Positions 18,840 to 26,720 of a stretch of DNA of 60,000 nucleotides are shown here, piece after piece. This DNA is from Sphingomonas koreensis (GTDB taxonomy: Bacteria > Pseudomonadota > Alphaproteobacteria > Sphingomonadales > Sphingomonadaceae): positions 1-60,000 of the forward strand of contig RCZF01000002.1 of assembly GCA_006438735.1 (NCBI GenBank), in the 5' to 3' direction. A model generated the notes under the pieces. It saw only the letters and a program-made list of their open reading frames with translations, was not told the origin of the DNA and ran no database searches. The first letter of the stretch is position 1, and each line of letters starts with the position of its first letter. A program made the position numbers and the translations under genes.

Positions 18840-21038
18840 TCATTCCAGCTGCAGAATGACCTCATCGACGGCGAGGCTGTCGCCGGGCGCGGCGTTGACC
18901 GATTTGACCGTTCCGGGCTTTTCGGCGCGCAGGATGTTTTCCATCTTCATCGCCTCGACCACCGCGAGCGGCTGGCCGGGCTCGACGGTGTCGCCTTCGC
19001 CGACGTCGAGCCGAACGAGCAGGCCGGGCATCGGGCAGAGCAGGAATTTGGAGAGATCGGGCGGGATCTTCTCGATCATGTGCGCGGCATGCGCGGCGAA
19101 CCGCGCGGGCAGCACGCGGGCGACGTGCGATGCGCCGCGGGTGGTGAGGCGGAAGCCCGATCGGACCGGGGCGATGCGGACCGTGAGGATGTCGGTTGGC
19201 TCGTCTTCATCCTCCACCTCCGCTCGGCCTGAGCTTGTCGAAGGTCGGCTCTCCGCAAGCGTATCGCCCCCCGGCTCACGCCCTTCGACAAGCTCAGGGC
19301 GAACTGGTGAAAAGAATGCGGCCTCGATCAGCCGGTCGCCGGGGGTGTATTCCATCGACAGCGGCAGGTCCTCGCCATCGACGGCGAGGCCGTCGGTTGA
19401 CACCGAAACGTCGTGGTCGGCGCCGTCGATCGTCACCATCCAGTCGCCCGGCGGCGGCAGCGTGCGGCCGAGCTGGCCGTCGATCCGGCGCGCGCGATCG
19501 GCCTCGGCGGTGGCGGCGAAGGCGGCAATCGCGGCGAACTGGCGCGTCAGCTCGGGCGAGGCCGGCGCGCCGGTGAAGCCGTCAGGATATTCCTCGGCGA
19601 TGAAGCCGGTGGTGAGCGCGCCCGAGCGGAAGCGGGGGTGCTGCATCAGAGCCGAGAGGAAGTCGATGTTGTTGCCCGGCCCCTCAATCTCGAACGCGTC
19701 GAGCGCGGCGACCTGCGCGTCGGCGGCTTCCTCGCGGGTCGGCGCCCAGGTGATCAGCTTGGCGAGCATCGGATCGTAGAATATGCTGACCTCGCCGCCC
19801 TCGGCGACGCCGTCGTCGATGCGGATGATGGGCTCATCGTCACGCCCGCGAAAGCGGGGGCCCATCTCGTCACCGTCGTTCTGGGCGCCGCCGTCGGGAG
19901 ATGGGTCCCCGCCTGCGCGGGGATGACGGTCGGTTGCGACGGGAGGATTATACCGCACCAGCCGGCCGATGCTCGGCAGGAAGCCGCGATAGGGGTCTTC
20001 AGCATAGACCCGCGTTTCGATCGCCCAGCCGTTGAGTTTGACGTCGTCCTGCGTGAAGCCGAGCTTCTCCCCCGCCGCGACGCGGATCATCTGTTCGACG
20101 AGATCGAGGCCGGTGATTTCCTCGGTGACGGGATGCTCGACCTGGAGCCGGGTGTTCATTTCGAGGAAGTAGAAGCTCTCGCCGGTGGTGTCCGCGCCCG
20201 AGACGATCAGTTCGACCGTGCCCGCGCTGTAATAACCCACCGCCTGCGCCAGCGCGACTGCCTGCTCGCCCATGCTTTTACGCATCTTCGGCGTGACGAA
20301 CGGCGACGGCGCTTCCTCGACCACCTTCTGGTGCCGCCGCTGGATCGAGCATTCGCGCTCGTTCAGATAGACGATATTGCCGTGCTGATCGCCGAGCAGC
20401 TGGATTTCGATGTGGCGCGGGTGTTCGATGAACTTCTCGATGAACACGCGGTCGTCGCCGAAGCTGGCGAGGCCTTCGCGCTTGGTCGCCTCGAAGCCCT
20501 CGCGCACGTCCTGTTCGGACCAGGCCAGCCGCATCCCCTTGCCGCCGCCGCCGGCCGAGGCCTTCATCATCACCGGGAAACCGATGTCCTTGGCGATCTT
20601 GACGGCTTCCTCGGTGTCGGCGATTTCGCCGAGATAGCCGGGCACGACGTTGACGCCCGCCGCCTTCGCCAGCTTCTTCGATTCGATCTTGTCGCCCATC
20701 GCGGCGATCGCTTTCGGCGGCGGGCCGATGAAGGCGATGCCGGCGTCGGCGCAAGCGCGCGCGAAGCTCTCGCGCTCGGAGAGGAAGCCGTAGCCGGGAT
20801 GGATCGCGTCGGCGCCGGTTTCCTTCGCCGCGAGCAGGATCGCCTCGGCGAGTAGATAGCTCTCGGCCGCCGGCGGCGGGCCAAGCCGGACGCTCTCGTC
20901 AGCCATCAGCACATGCGGGGCGCGCGCATCGGCATCCGAATAGACCGCGACGGTGGCGATCCCCATCTTCTTGGCGGTGCGCATCACTCGACAAGCGATC
21001 TCGCCGCGATTGGCGACCAGGATTTTCTTGAACATCAT
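18840..21038 (-). CDS. pccA: Propionyl/acyl-CoA carboxylase, biotin-carrying alpha subunit with two in-frame repeat insertions
   Basis: The biotin carboxylase plus biotin carrier subunit that carboxylates propionyl-CoA with PccB. The N-terminus KKILVANRGEIACRV, the ATP-grasp GGGGKGMR loop and MNTRLQVEHPVTE give the biotin carboxylase domain; VVEAMKMEN places biotinyl-Lys698 near the C-terminus. At 732 residues it is longer than usual for the family. The excess is explained by two insertions with repeat signatures, at about residues 370-401 and 578-604, both without frame disruption. The start overlaps the upstream stop as ATGA. Confidence 0.94.
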   Translation of the reverse strand: MMFKKILVANRGEIACRVMRTAKKMGIATVAVYSDADARAPHVLMADESVRLGPPPAAESYLLAEAILLAAKETGADAIHPGYGFLSERESFARACADAGIAFIGPPPKAIAAMGDKIESKKLAKAAGVNVVPGYLGEIADTEEAVKIAKDIGFPVMMKASAGGGGKGMRLAWSEQDVREGFEATKREGLASFGDDRVFIEKFIEHPRHIEIQLLGDQHGNIVYLNERECSIQRRHQKVVEEAPSPFVTPKMRKSMGEQAVALAQAVGYYSAGTVELIVSGADTTGESFYFLEMNTRLQVEHPVTEEITGLDLVEQMIRVAAGEKLGFTQDDVKLNGWAIETRVYAEDPYRGFLPSIGRLVRYNPPVATDRHPRAGGDPSPDGGAQNDGDEMGPRFRGRDDEPIIRIDDGVAEGGEVSIFYDPMLAKLITWAPTREEAADAQVAALDAFEIEGPGNNIDFLSALMQHPRFRSGALTTGFIAEEYPDGFTGAPASPELTRQFAAIAAFAATAEADRARRIDGQLGRTLPPPGDWMVTIDGADHDVSVSTDGLAVDGEDLPLSMEYTPGDRLIEAAFFSPVRPELVEGREPGGDTLAESRPSTSSGRAEVEDEDEPTDILTVRIAPVRSGFRLTTRGASHVARVLPARFAAHAAHMIEKIPPDLSKFLLCPMPGLLVRLDVGEGDTVEPGQPLAVVEAMKMENILRAEKPGTVKSVNAAPGDSLAVDEVILQLE
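19226..19303. repeat. Palindromic repeat, family C (GAGCTTGTCGAAGG type), in frame inside pccA
   Basis: The left arm GCCTGAGCTTGTCGAAGGTC and the right arm CCCTTCGACAAGCTCAGGGC are near-perfect inverted repeats around a variable centre. In the pccA frame it encodes RPELVEGREPGG followed by RPSTSSGRAE, low-complexity residues unlike the surrounding biotin carboxylase family sequence. It lies in the linker before the biotin carrier domain. Confidence 0.88.
19838..19928. repeat. Palindromic repeat, family A, in frame inside pccA
   Basis: About 91 bp. The left arm has CGTCACGCCCGCGAAAGCGG and the right arm CCCGCCTGCGCGGGGATGACG. In the gene frame it encodes RHPRAGGDPSPDGG and then MGPRFRGRDD. 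It sits between GRLVRYNPPV and IIRIDDGVAEGGEVS, a surface-loop position of the biotin carboxylase C-terminal subdomain. Confidence 0.88.
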
Positions 21039-21391
21039 TTCGGTTTCTTCGTCCCCAACAGCTTTACTTCGTCAAGTGTGGCAACTGTTTCCTTACCCTC
21101 AAAATCCCGCATGCCGACGAGCTGCGTCGCGCCCTGGCCTTGTTCGGCTTGGACAAGAATCATCGGATGTTCCTTGCCGCCCTCGTCCTTCCACAAAACA
21201 TATTGCGGTATATGGATGTGAAGAGGGCCTTTGCCGCCGCTTCTCAAAGCGAAGACGGCATTCCCATCTTCAACGTCTTGCTCGGTCGCCTGGCGCCCAG
21301 CGACAAATCCTTCTTTTGGGAGTGCTGGCCAAGTTGTGGACACCGCGCCGCCAAGACCAAGCATTCCTACAAGCGAGACAAACCTTATCAC
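21035..21391 (-). CDS. Small exported protein of unknown function in the propionate operon
   Basis: A 118-residue protein with an N-terminal hydrophobic segment ([22 protein letters not shown]) that could be a signal peptide. The rest is soluble, with a region [28 protein letters not shown] and no cysteine. No family was recognised. The stop overlaps the pccA start (ATGA) and its own ATG overlaps the bioB stop (ATGA), so it is translated as part of the operon. Its base composition is visibly less GC-rich than its neighbours, which suggests a later addition. Confidence 0.72.
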   Translation of the reverse strand: MIRFVSLVGMLGLGGAVSTTWPALPKEGFVAGRQATEQDVEDGNAVFALRSGGKGPLHIHIPQYVLWKDEGGKEHPMILVQAEQGQGATQLVGMRDFEGKETVATLDEVKLLGTKKPK

Positions 21392-22491
21392 TCCGCCGCC
21401 ACCCGCATCGGTTCTTCGCCTTGCATCCTTGTCAGGCCGAGCTTGGCCATCATCGCCGCGTCCTTATCGTCGCCGGCATTGGCGGCGGTGAGGAGTTTGT
21501 CGCCGGTGAAGATCGAGTTGGCGCCGGCCATGAAGCACAAGGCCTGCGTCGCCTCCGACATGCTCTCGCGGCCCGCGCTCAGCCGCACCATCGAGCGCGG
21601 CATGGTGATCCGCGCGACCGCCACCGTGCGGACGAACTCGATATCGTCGATCTTCGCCATCGGCGTGTCGGCGAGCATGTCGCCGAGCACCGTGCCCTTG
21701 ACCGGCACCAGCGCATTGACCGGCACGCTTTCGGGATGGCGCGGCAGCGTCGCCAGCGCGTGGACGAAGCCGACGCGGTGCGCGCGCGTCTCGCCCATCC
21801 CGACGATCCCGCCCGAACAGACGTTGATCCCCGCTTGCCGCACGTTCGACAGCGTGTCGATCCGCTCCTCGAAGCTGCGCGTGGTGATGACGTTGGGGTA
21901 ATTCTCCGGCGCGGTGTCGATATTGTGGTTGTAATAATCGAGGCCGGCCGCCTTGAGCTGCGCCGCTTGAGTCGACGTCAACATGCCGAGCGTCATGCAG
22001 GTTTCCATGCCCATCGCGGCGACGCCCTGCACGATCTCGACGATCGCGGGCATGTCGCGATCCTTGGGATTGCGCCACGCCGCGCCCATGCAGAAACGCT
22101 GCGAGCCGGTGTCCTTGGCCTGCGCTGCTGATTGCAGGACGGCGCGGACGTCCATCAGCTTGGTCGCCTGAACGCCGCTGTCGGCTGAGGCGGATTGCGA
22201 GCAATAGCCGCAATCCTCGGGGCAGCCGCCGGTCTTGATCGACAAAAGCGTGCAGAGCTGGACCTGATCGGGCGCGTGATACGCGCGGTGGACGGTGGCG
22301 GCGCGGAAGATGAGCTCGGTGAAGGGAAGATCAAAGAGGGCGGCGATTTCGGCGCGGGTCCAGTCGGTGCGCACGCCTACTTCGTCATGCCGGACTTGTT
22401 CCGGCATCCACTCATCCACTCGCGAGGACCGGACTTGTGGCACGGTGGACCCCGGAACAAGTCCGGGGTGACGGGTTTCGGTCAAACTCAC
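21388..22491 (-). CDS. bioB: Biotin synthase with a repeat-derived N-terminal segment
   Basis: A radical SAM enzyme that inserts sulfur into dethiobiotin. The 4Fe-4S cysteines are Cys90, Cys94 and Cys97 ([10 protein letters not shown]); further downstream are the [10 protein letters not shown] and [10 protein letters not shown] motifs. Residues 7-36 (RHPGLVPGS ... PEQVRHDE) are encoded by a palindromic repeat and precede the usual family start [17 protein letters not shown]. The operon makes PccA, the biotin enzyme, so local BioB is functionally coherent. It overlaps scpA and the small gene by ATGA. Confidence 0.95.
   Translation of the reverse strand: MSLTETRHPGLVPGSTVPQVRSSRVDEWMPEQVRHDEVGVRTDWTRAEIAALFDLPFTELIFRAATVHRAYHAPDQVQLCTLLSIKTGGCPEDCGYCSQSASADSGVQATKLMDVRAVLQSAAQAKDTGSQRFCMGAAWRNPKDRDMPAIVEIVQGVAAMGMETCMTLGMLTSTQAAQLKAAGLDYYNHNIDTAPENYPNVITTRSFEERIDTLSNVRQAGINVCSGGIVGMGETRAHRVGFVHALATLPRHPESVPVNALVPVKGTVLGDMLADTPMAKIDDIEFVRTVAVARITMPRSMVRLSAGRESMSEATQALCFMAGANSIFTGDKLLTAANAGDDKDAAMMAKLGLTRMQGEEPMRVAAE
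22384..22472. repeat. Palindromic repeat, family B, in frame at the bioB N-terminus
   Basis: About 89 bp. The left end has GTCATGCCGGACTTGTTCCG and the right end GGAACAAGTCCGGGGTGAC, with inner segments that also pair. In the bioB frame it encodes [10 protein letters not shown] ... MPEQVRHDE, placed between the first six codons and the conserved body of BioB. It lies within 20 bp of the initiation codon, so it must be part of the translated leader. Confidence 0.88.
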
Positions 22492-24800
22492 GCGGCAGCC
22501 TCCTCGATCGGCGGCAGGTTGTGGCCGAGCAGCTTGAGCACTTCGCCCGCCGCGTCGACCAAATTGGTGCCGGGGCCGAAAATCGCCTGCACGCCTGCCT
22601 TCCTCAAAAATTCATAGTCCTGCGCGGGGATCACCCCGCCCGCTACGACCTTGATGTCGGCGCGACCCGATTCCCTCAACAGCGCGATCAATTCGGGGAT
22701 CAGCGTCTTGTGCCCCGCCGCGAGGCTCGACGCGCCGATCACGTCGACGTCTTTCTCCAGCGCGAGGTCTCGCGCTTCGGCGGGGGTCTGGAAAAGCGGG
22801 CCGGAGATCACCTCGAAGCCCATGTCGGCGAAGGCGGAGGCGACGACATTGGCGCCGCGATCATGGCCGTCCTGGCCCATCTTGGCGACGAGGATGCGGG
22901 GCTTGCGGCCCATGCGGCTCTCGACCGACTTGATGCCGTCGACCGCGCGGTCCCAGCCGGCGTCCTCGTGATGTGCGGGGCCGTAGACGCCGGTGATCGG
23001 GGTGACGCCGACCGCATGCCGGCCGAACGCCGCCTCCATCGCCGCCGACATCTCGCCGAGCGTGCAGCGCGCGCGGGCGGCCTCGACGCAGAGCGCAAGG
23101 AGGTTTGTTTCCGATCCTCCCCTGGAAGGAGCATCAGGCGGACAGCGCCCCGCGCTGTCCAGGTCAGGCTGGGAGCCTGACCGACCTGATGCCGTGGCAT
23201 CGCGAAGCGATGACGGAGGGGTGTTGCCAGTCGTGAGGGGGGACACCCCTCCACCAGCCTGCGGCTGGTCCCCCTCCCCTTGCAGGGGAGGATTGAGGGC
23301 GCCGCGTCGCAATGCCTCCAGCGCCGCCGCGGCCTTGGCGGGATCACGTTCGGCCTTGACCCGTTCGATCCGGCGGATCTGATCCGCGCGCACCTTGGCG
23401 TTGTCGATGTCGAGGATGTCCATTTCATCCTCGTCCTTCAGGCGGTATTTGTTCACCCCGACGATCACGTCCTCGCCGCGATCGACGCGGGCTTGCCGCG
23501 CGGCGGCGGCGCGTTCGATCTGTTCCTTGGGGAAGCCGTTTTCGACCGCGTGGATCATTCCCCCCTGCCCCTCGACCTGCTCGATCAGTGCCCAGGCCTT
23601 GTCGGCGAGGTCCTTGGTCAGCGCCTCGACATAATAGCTGCCGCCGAGCGGATCGACGACGTGCGTCATCCCGGTTTCTTCCTGGAGGATGAGCTGGGTG
23701 TTGCGGGCGATCCGCGCGGAGAAGTCGGTGGGCAGCGCGACCGCTTCGTCGAGGCTGTTGGTGTGCAGCGACTGCGTGCCGCCGAAGGTCGCCGCCATCG
23801 CCTCGATCGTAGTGCGCACGACGTTGTTGTAGGGGTCCTGCTCAGTGAGCGAGACGCCGGAGGTTTGGCAATGCGTGCGCAAGGTCTGGCTGCGCTCGTT
23901 GGCGCCGAACCCCGCCATGATCCGGCTCCACAAGGTGCGCGCCGCACGCAATTTGGCGACCTCCATGAAGAAGTTCATGCCGATGCCGAAGAAGAAGCTC
24001 AGCCGCCCGGCGAACGCATCCACCTCCAACCCGCGATCGAGCGCGGCGCGGACATAGGCCATGCCGTCGGCGAGCGTGAAGGCGAGCTCCTGCACCGCGG
24101 TCGCCCCGGCCTCGTGCATGTGATAACCGCTGATCGAGATGCTGTTGAAGCGCGGCATGTGTTCGGAGGTGTAGGCGATGATGTCCGCTACGATCCGCAT
24201 TGAGGGCTCGGGCGGGTAGATATAGGTGTTGCGGACCATGAACTCCTTGAGAATGTCGTTTTGGATCGTGCCCGAGAGCTGGTCCTGCGATACGCCCTGT
24301 TCCTCGGCCGCAACGATGTAGAAAGCGAGGCACGGCAACACCGCGCCGTTCATCGTCATCGACACGCTCATCTTGTCGAGCGGGATGCCGTCGAACAGGA
24401 TCTTCATGTCGTCGATCGTGTCGATCGCGACGCCAGCCTTGCCGACATCGCCGGTGACGCGGGGATGATCCGAATCGTAGCCGCGGTGCGTGGCGAGATC
24501 GAACGCGACCGACAGGCCCTTCTGCCCCGCGGCGAGATTGCGACGATAGAAGGCGTTCGATTCTTCGGCGGTGGAGAAGCCAGCATATTGGCGGATCGTC
24601 CACGGGCGGCCGGCGTACATCGTCGCCTTCACCCCGCGCGTGAACGGGGCGATGCCGGGAAGGCCGGAATCGGGGGCGTCGTCAGCCGTGTAGAGTGGCT
24701 TGACGGCGATCCCCTCGGGCGTGTGCCAGGTGAGATCGGCGCCCTTCGACTCCTTGGACGCGAGTTTCTGCCAGTCGGTGAGGGTTGGTTTGTCGGTCAT
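22488..24800 (-). CDS. scpA: Methylmalonyl-CoA mutase with a 62-residue repeat insertion
   Basis: The adenosylcobalamin enzyme that isomerises methylmalonyl-CoA to succinyl-CoA. The N-terminal substrate-binding domain has the mutase pattern ([40 protein letters not shown]). The C-terminal B12 domain has the base-off motif DGHDRG with its axial His at residue 646, then [10 protein letters not shown]. The length of 770 exceeds the about 710-720 usual for single-chain mutases, and the excess is the repeat-encoded segment at about residues 502-563 in the interdomain linker. ATG 24800 ([11 protein letters not shown]) is preferred; the upstream extension is repeat sequence. Confidence 0.95.
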   Translation of the reverse strand: MTDKPTLTDWQKLASKESKGADLTWHTPEGIAVKPLYTADDAPDSGLPGIAPFTRGVKATMYAGRPWTIRQYAGFSTAEESNAFYRRNLAAGQKGLSVAFDLATHRGYDSDHPRVTGDVGKAGVAIDTIDDMKILFDGIPLDKMSVSMTMNGAVLPCLAFYIVAAEEQGVSQDQLSGTIQNDILKEFMVRNTYIYPPEPSMRIVADIIAYTSEHMPRFNSISISGYHMHEAGATAVQELAFTLADGMAYVRAALDRGLEVDAFAGRLSFFFGIGMNFFMEVAKLRAARTLWSRIMAGFGANERSQTLRTHCQTSGVSLTEQDPYNNVVRTTIEAMAATFGGTQSLHTNSLDEAVALPTDFSARIARNTQLILQEETGMTHVVDPLGGSYYVEALTKDLADKAWALIEQVEGQGGMIHAVENGFPKEQIERAAAARQARVDRGEDVIVGVNKYRLKDEDEMDILDIDNAKVRADQIRRIERVKAERDPAKAAAALEALRRGALNPPLQGEGDQPQAGGGVSPLTTGNTPPSSLRDATASGRSGSQPDLDSAGRCPPDAPSRGGSETNLLALCVEAARARCTLGEMSAAMEAAFGRHAVGVTPITGVYGPAHHEDAGWDRAVDGIKSVESRMGRKPRILVAKMGQDGHDRGANVVASAFADMGFEVISGPLFQTPAEARDLALEKDVDVIGASSLAAGHKTLIPELIALLRESGRADIKVVAGGVIPAQDYEFLRKAGVQAIFGPGTNLVDAAGEVLKLLGHNLPPIEEAAA
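23110..23294. repeat. Palindromic repeat, family D (CTCCCCTGCAAGGGGAGG type), in frame inside scpA
   Basis: About 185 bp bounded by GATCCTCCCCTGGAAGGAGC on the left and CTCCCCTTGCAGGGGAGGAT on the right. Inside are further hairpins (GTCAGGCTGGGAGCCTGAC and ACCAGCCTGCGGCTGGT). The encoded residues read [16 protein letters not shown] and later [11 protein letters not shown]. It lies exactly in the linker between the catalytic barrel and the cobalamin domain. It is a composite of several small palindromes. Confidence 0.85.
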
Positions 24801-24819
24801 ATTTCTTTTTGCATTTGCA

Positions 24820-24920
24820 CCCCGGCGGAGGCCGGGGCCCAGTTGGGAAGGCGGAAGTAACAACGCGCAGCGCCAACCAACGAGCCGGGTCGCAACTGGA
24901 CCCCGGCCTTCGCCGGGGAG
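24820..24920. repeat. Palindromic repeat, family A-like (CCCCGGCGGAGGCCGGGG type)
   Basis: About 100 bp between the crotonase stop and the scpA start. The left arm has CCCCGGCGGAGGCCGGGGCCC and the right arm ACCCCGGCCTTCGCCGGGG, inverted. It is expected to be transcribed as part of the leader between two operon genes. The gene frame is open through the 5' part, and an upstream start codon at 24863 would translate half of it. Confidence 0.78.
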
Positions 24921-24938
24921 GCGCTGGATATTGGCACC

Positions 24939-25724
24939 TTATTCTCCCCGAAACGCCGGCTTGCGTTTCTGCAGGAAAGCCATGCCGCCTTCCATCGAAT
25001 CCTTGGTCCCGCGCGCGCGGCGTTGGTTTTCGGCTTCATTGCGCATCGCCGCAGCATAGTCGCAATTGAAACCATAGTGCAGCCCCTGTCGGATCAAGCC
25101 GAGCGCAACGGTCGGCCCCGCCGCCAGCCGCTCCGCGAGCGCAAACACCTCGGCATCGAGCGCGTCGTCTGCAACGACCTTGTGGATCATCCCCCAATCG
25201 AGCGCCTTGGCGGCGGGAACGCGCTCGCCCAGCAGCATCATCTCGGCGGCACGGGCACGGCCGATCAGCCGCGGCAGCATCCAGCTCGCGCCGCCATCGG
25301 GGACGAGACCGATATTGACAAACGCCTGGAGGAAATAGGCGGTGTCGGAAGCGACGCAGAAATCGGCCGCGAGCGCGAGCGAACAGCCGATCCCGGCGGC
25401 GGGGCCGCGCACCGCGGACACCACCGGCACCGCCAGGCCCGCGAGCGTTTCCATCAGCGGATTGTAATGCTCGGTGAGCGCGAGGAAGGTCGCCTCGCCG
25501 GGATTGTCGCTGCCCAGCGCGCCGCCGGCGATATCCGCGCCCGAGCAGAACGCGCGGCCGGTGCCGGTGATGAGCACCGCGCGCGCGCCGTCGAGATTGC
25601 CGAGCGCCGCGCCGATCTCGTCGAACATCAGCGGAGGCGCGGCGTTGAGCCGATCGGGCCGGTTGAGCGTGATAACCGCCACGTCGCCGCGGCGTTCGCT
25701 CAGGATGGTTTCGTAAGCCGACAT
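24939..25724 (-). CDS. Enoyl-CoA hydratase/isomerase family protein
   Basis: A 261-residue crotonase-fold protein. The oxyanion-hole segments are ITGTGRAFCSGADIAGG and RGPAAGIGCSLALAADF, and the C-terminal part reads LGLIRQGLHYGFNCDY. It resembles PaaG-type isomerases in length, but the second catalytic position was not resolved, so hydratase versus isomerase is open. ATG 25724 (MSAYETILSERRGD) was chosen; the frame upstream of it is the shadow of the toxin and antitoxin genes. It overlaps the toxin stop as TGATG. Confidence 0.9.
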   Translation of the reverse strand: MSAYETILSERRGDVAVITLNRPDRLNAAPPLMFDEIGAALGNLDGARAVLITGTGRAFCSGADIAGGALGSDNPGEATFLALTEHYNPLMETLAGLAVPVVSAVRGPAAGIGCSLALAADFCVASDTAYFLQAFVNIGLVPDGGASWMLPRLIGRARAAEMMLLGERVPAAKALDWGMIHKVVADDALDAEVFALAERLAAGPTVALGLIRQGLHYGFNCDYAAAMRNEAENQRRARGTKDSMEGGMAFLQKRKPAFRGE

Positions 25725-26026
25725 CAGGGTTCCTCGCGATTCTGCCGAGTGCTCCATACGCGCAGGATACGGATCGCGTCGTCCCCGATTGCGTAAACGA
25801 TGACATATTGGACGTCGGGGATTGGCAGTTCCCGCTCCGGTCGGCCCGGAATAGGCCTGCCCTGATGCGGCATGACGATCAGCGATTCCGCGCGAATTCT
25901 GATACGCTCCTCGATCCGATCGGCGAGATCGACGCTGCGATCGGCCAGGAATTGCCACAGGCGATCGAGATCGCGCTCGGCACTCATCGACCAGAGCAGC
26001 TTCACGCGCCGCGACCGGCCAGCCAT
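25724..26026 (-). CDS. Type II toxin, RelE/ParE family
   Basis: A 100-residue basic protein with the RelE/ParE pattern: VKLLWSMSAERDLDRLWQFLADRS, then AESLIVMPHQGRPIPG, and the C-terminal YVIVYAIGDDAIRILRVWSTRQ with the terminal basic motif. In the family this fold either cleaves ribosome-bound mRNA (RelE) or inhibits gyrase (ParE); the sequence does not decide. It overlaps the antitoxin by 25 bases and the crotonase gene by one, so it is physically embedded in the propionate operon. Confidence 0.87.
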   Translation of the reverse strand: MAGRSRRVKLLWSMSAERDLDRLWQFLADRSVDLADRIEERIRIRAESLIVMPHQGRPIPGRPERELPIPDVQYVIVYAIGDDAIRILRVWSTRQNREEP

Positions 26027-26265
26027 TTCTCCCGGCTCGCCGCGCGCCGGGCGAGAAAGCCTTCATGCGACAGGACATGTCCGGCGGCGAAATCGGCCTG
26101 CCCCTCATCGATCGCGGCATGATAGGCGCGCGTCGCGGCGAGCCGATCGAGCGTCGCCTCGGCAGCGATCTCTGCGACGGTGCGATGTTCGGCGCTGGCG
26201 AGCGATTCGAGCTCGGCAAGCGACTCGCGGTCGATCTCGAAAGTGATCCGGTTCGGTTCGTCCAT
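26002..26265 (-). CDS. Antitoxin, ribbon-helix-helix-like
   Basis: An 87-residue protein directly upstream of and overlapping the RelE/ParE-type gene. The N-terminus NRITFEIDRESLAELESLASAEHRTVAEIAAEA has the strand-helix-helix spacing of ribbon-helix-helix antitoxins; the C-terminal half (HAAIDEGQADFAAGHVLSHEGFLARR) resembles toxin-binding tails, in which AAGHVLSHE-type segments are frequent. The assignment rests on gene order and this pattern. It would be expected to repress its own promoter, yet it lies in the middle of a metabolic operon. Confidence 0.82.
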   Translation of the reverse strand: MDEPNRITFEIDRESLAELESLASAEHRTVAEIAAEATLDRLAATRAYHAAIDEGQADFAAGHVLSHEGFLARRAASREKWLAGRGA

Positions 26266-26297
26266 GCCCCGATCCTATCGCAATCTCCGCGCGCGTC

Positions 26298-26720
26298 CTA
26301 GCCGTGCCCGCCCTTCGGCGTTTCCATCAATTCGGTGAGCACACCGCCCATGTCCTTCGGATGGACGAACAGCACCAACGTCCCATGTGCGCCAATGCGC
26401 GGTTCGCCGAGGACTTTGGCGCCTTTGGCTTCGAGCTCGACCTTGGCGGCGTGGATGTCGGGCACTTCGAAGCAGACATGATGCTGCCCGCCGGCCGGGT
26501 TCTTTTCGAGGAACTTGGCGATCGGCGACTCCTCGCCCAGCGGCTCGAGCAATTCGATCTGGCAATTGGGCGCATCGACGAAGCATACGCGCACCTTCTG
26601 CGCCGGCAGATCGAACGCCTCGCCGATCTTCTCCGCACCGAGCAACTCGCGATACCACGCCACTGCGTCGGAGATCGACGGCGTCGCGATGCCGACATGG
26701 TTGAGCGGGCCGAGTTTCAT
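26298..26720 (-). CDS. mce: Methylmalonyl-CoA epimerase
   Basis: A 140-residue glyoxalase/VOC-fold protein that interconverts the (S) and (R) forms of methylmalonyl-CoA. Metal ligands can be read as His8 (LNHVGIA), the His in GGQHHVCFEV and the Glu in LTELMET. Length and motif order are those of the family. It starts with an ATGA overlap at the stop of the Abi-alpha-like gene, and is separated from the toxin-antitoxin pair by 32 bp. It supplies the missing step between PccAB and the mutase. Confidence 0.94.
   Translation of the reverse strand: MKLGPLNHVGIATPSISDAVAWYRELLGAEKIGEAFDLPAQKVRVCFVDAPNCQIELLEPLGEESPIAKFLEKNPAGGQHHVCFEVPDIHAAKVELEAKGAKVLGEPRIGAHGTLVLFVHPKDMGGVLTELMETPKGGHG

Noticed and set aside
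22384..24920. Cobalamin riboswitch upstream of methylmalonyl-CoA mutase
   Set aside because: The hairpins seen there are palindromic repeats and contain no B12-box-like conserved core.
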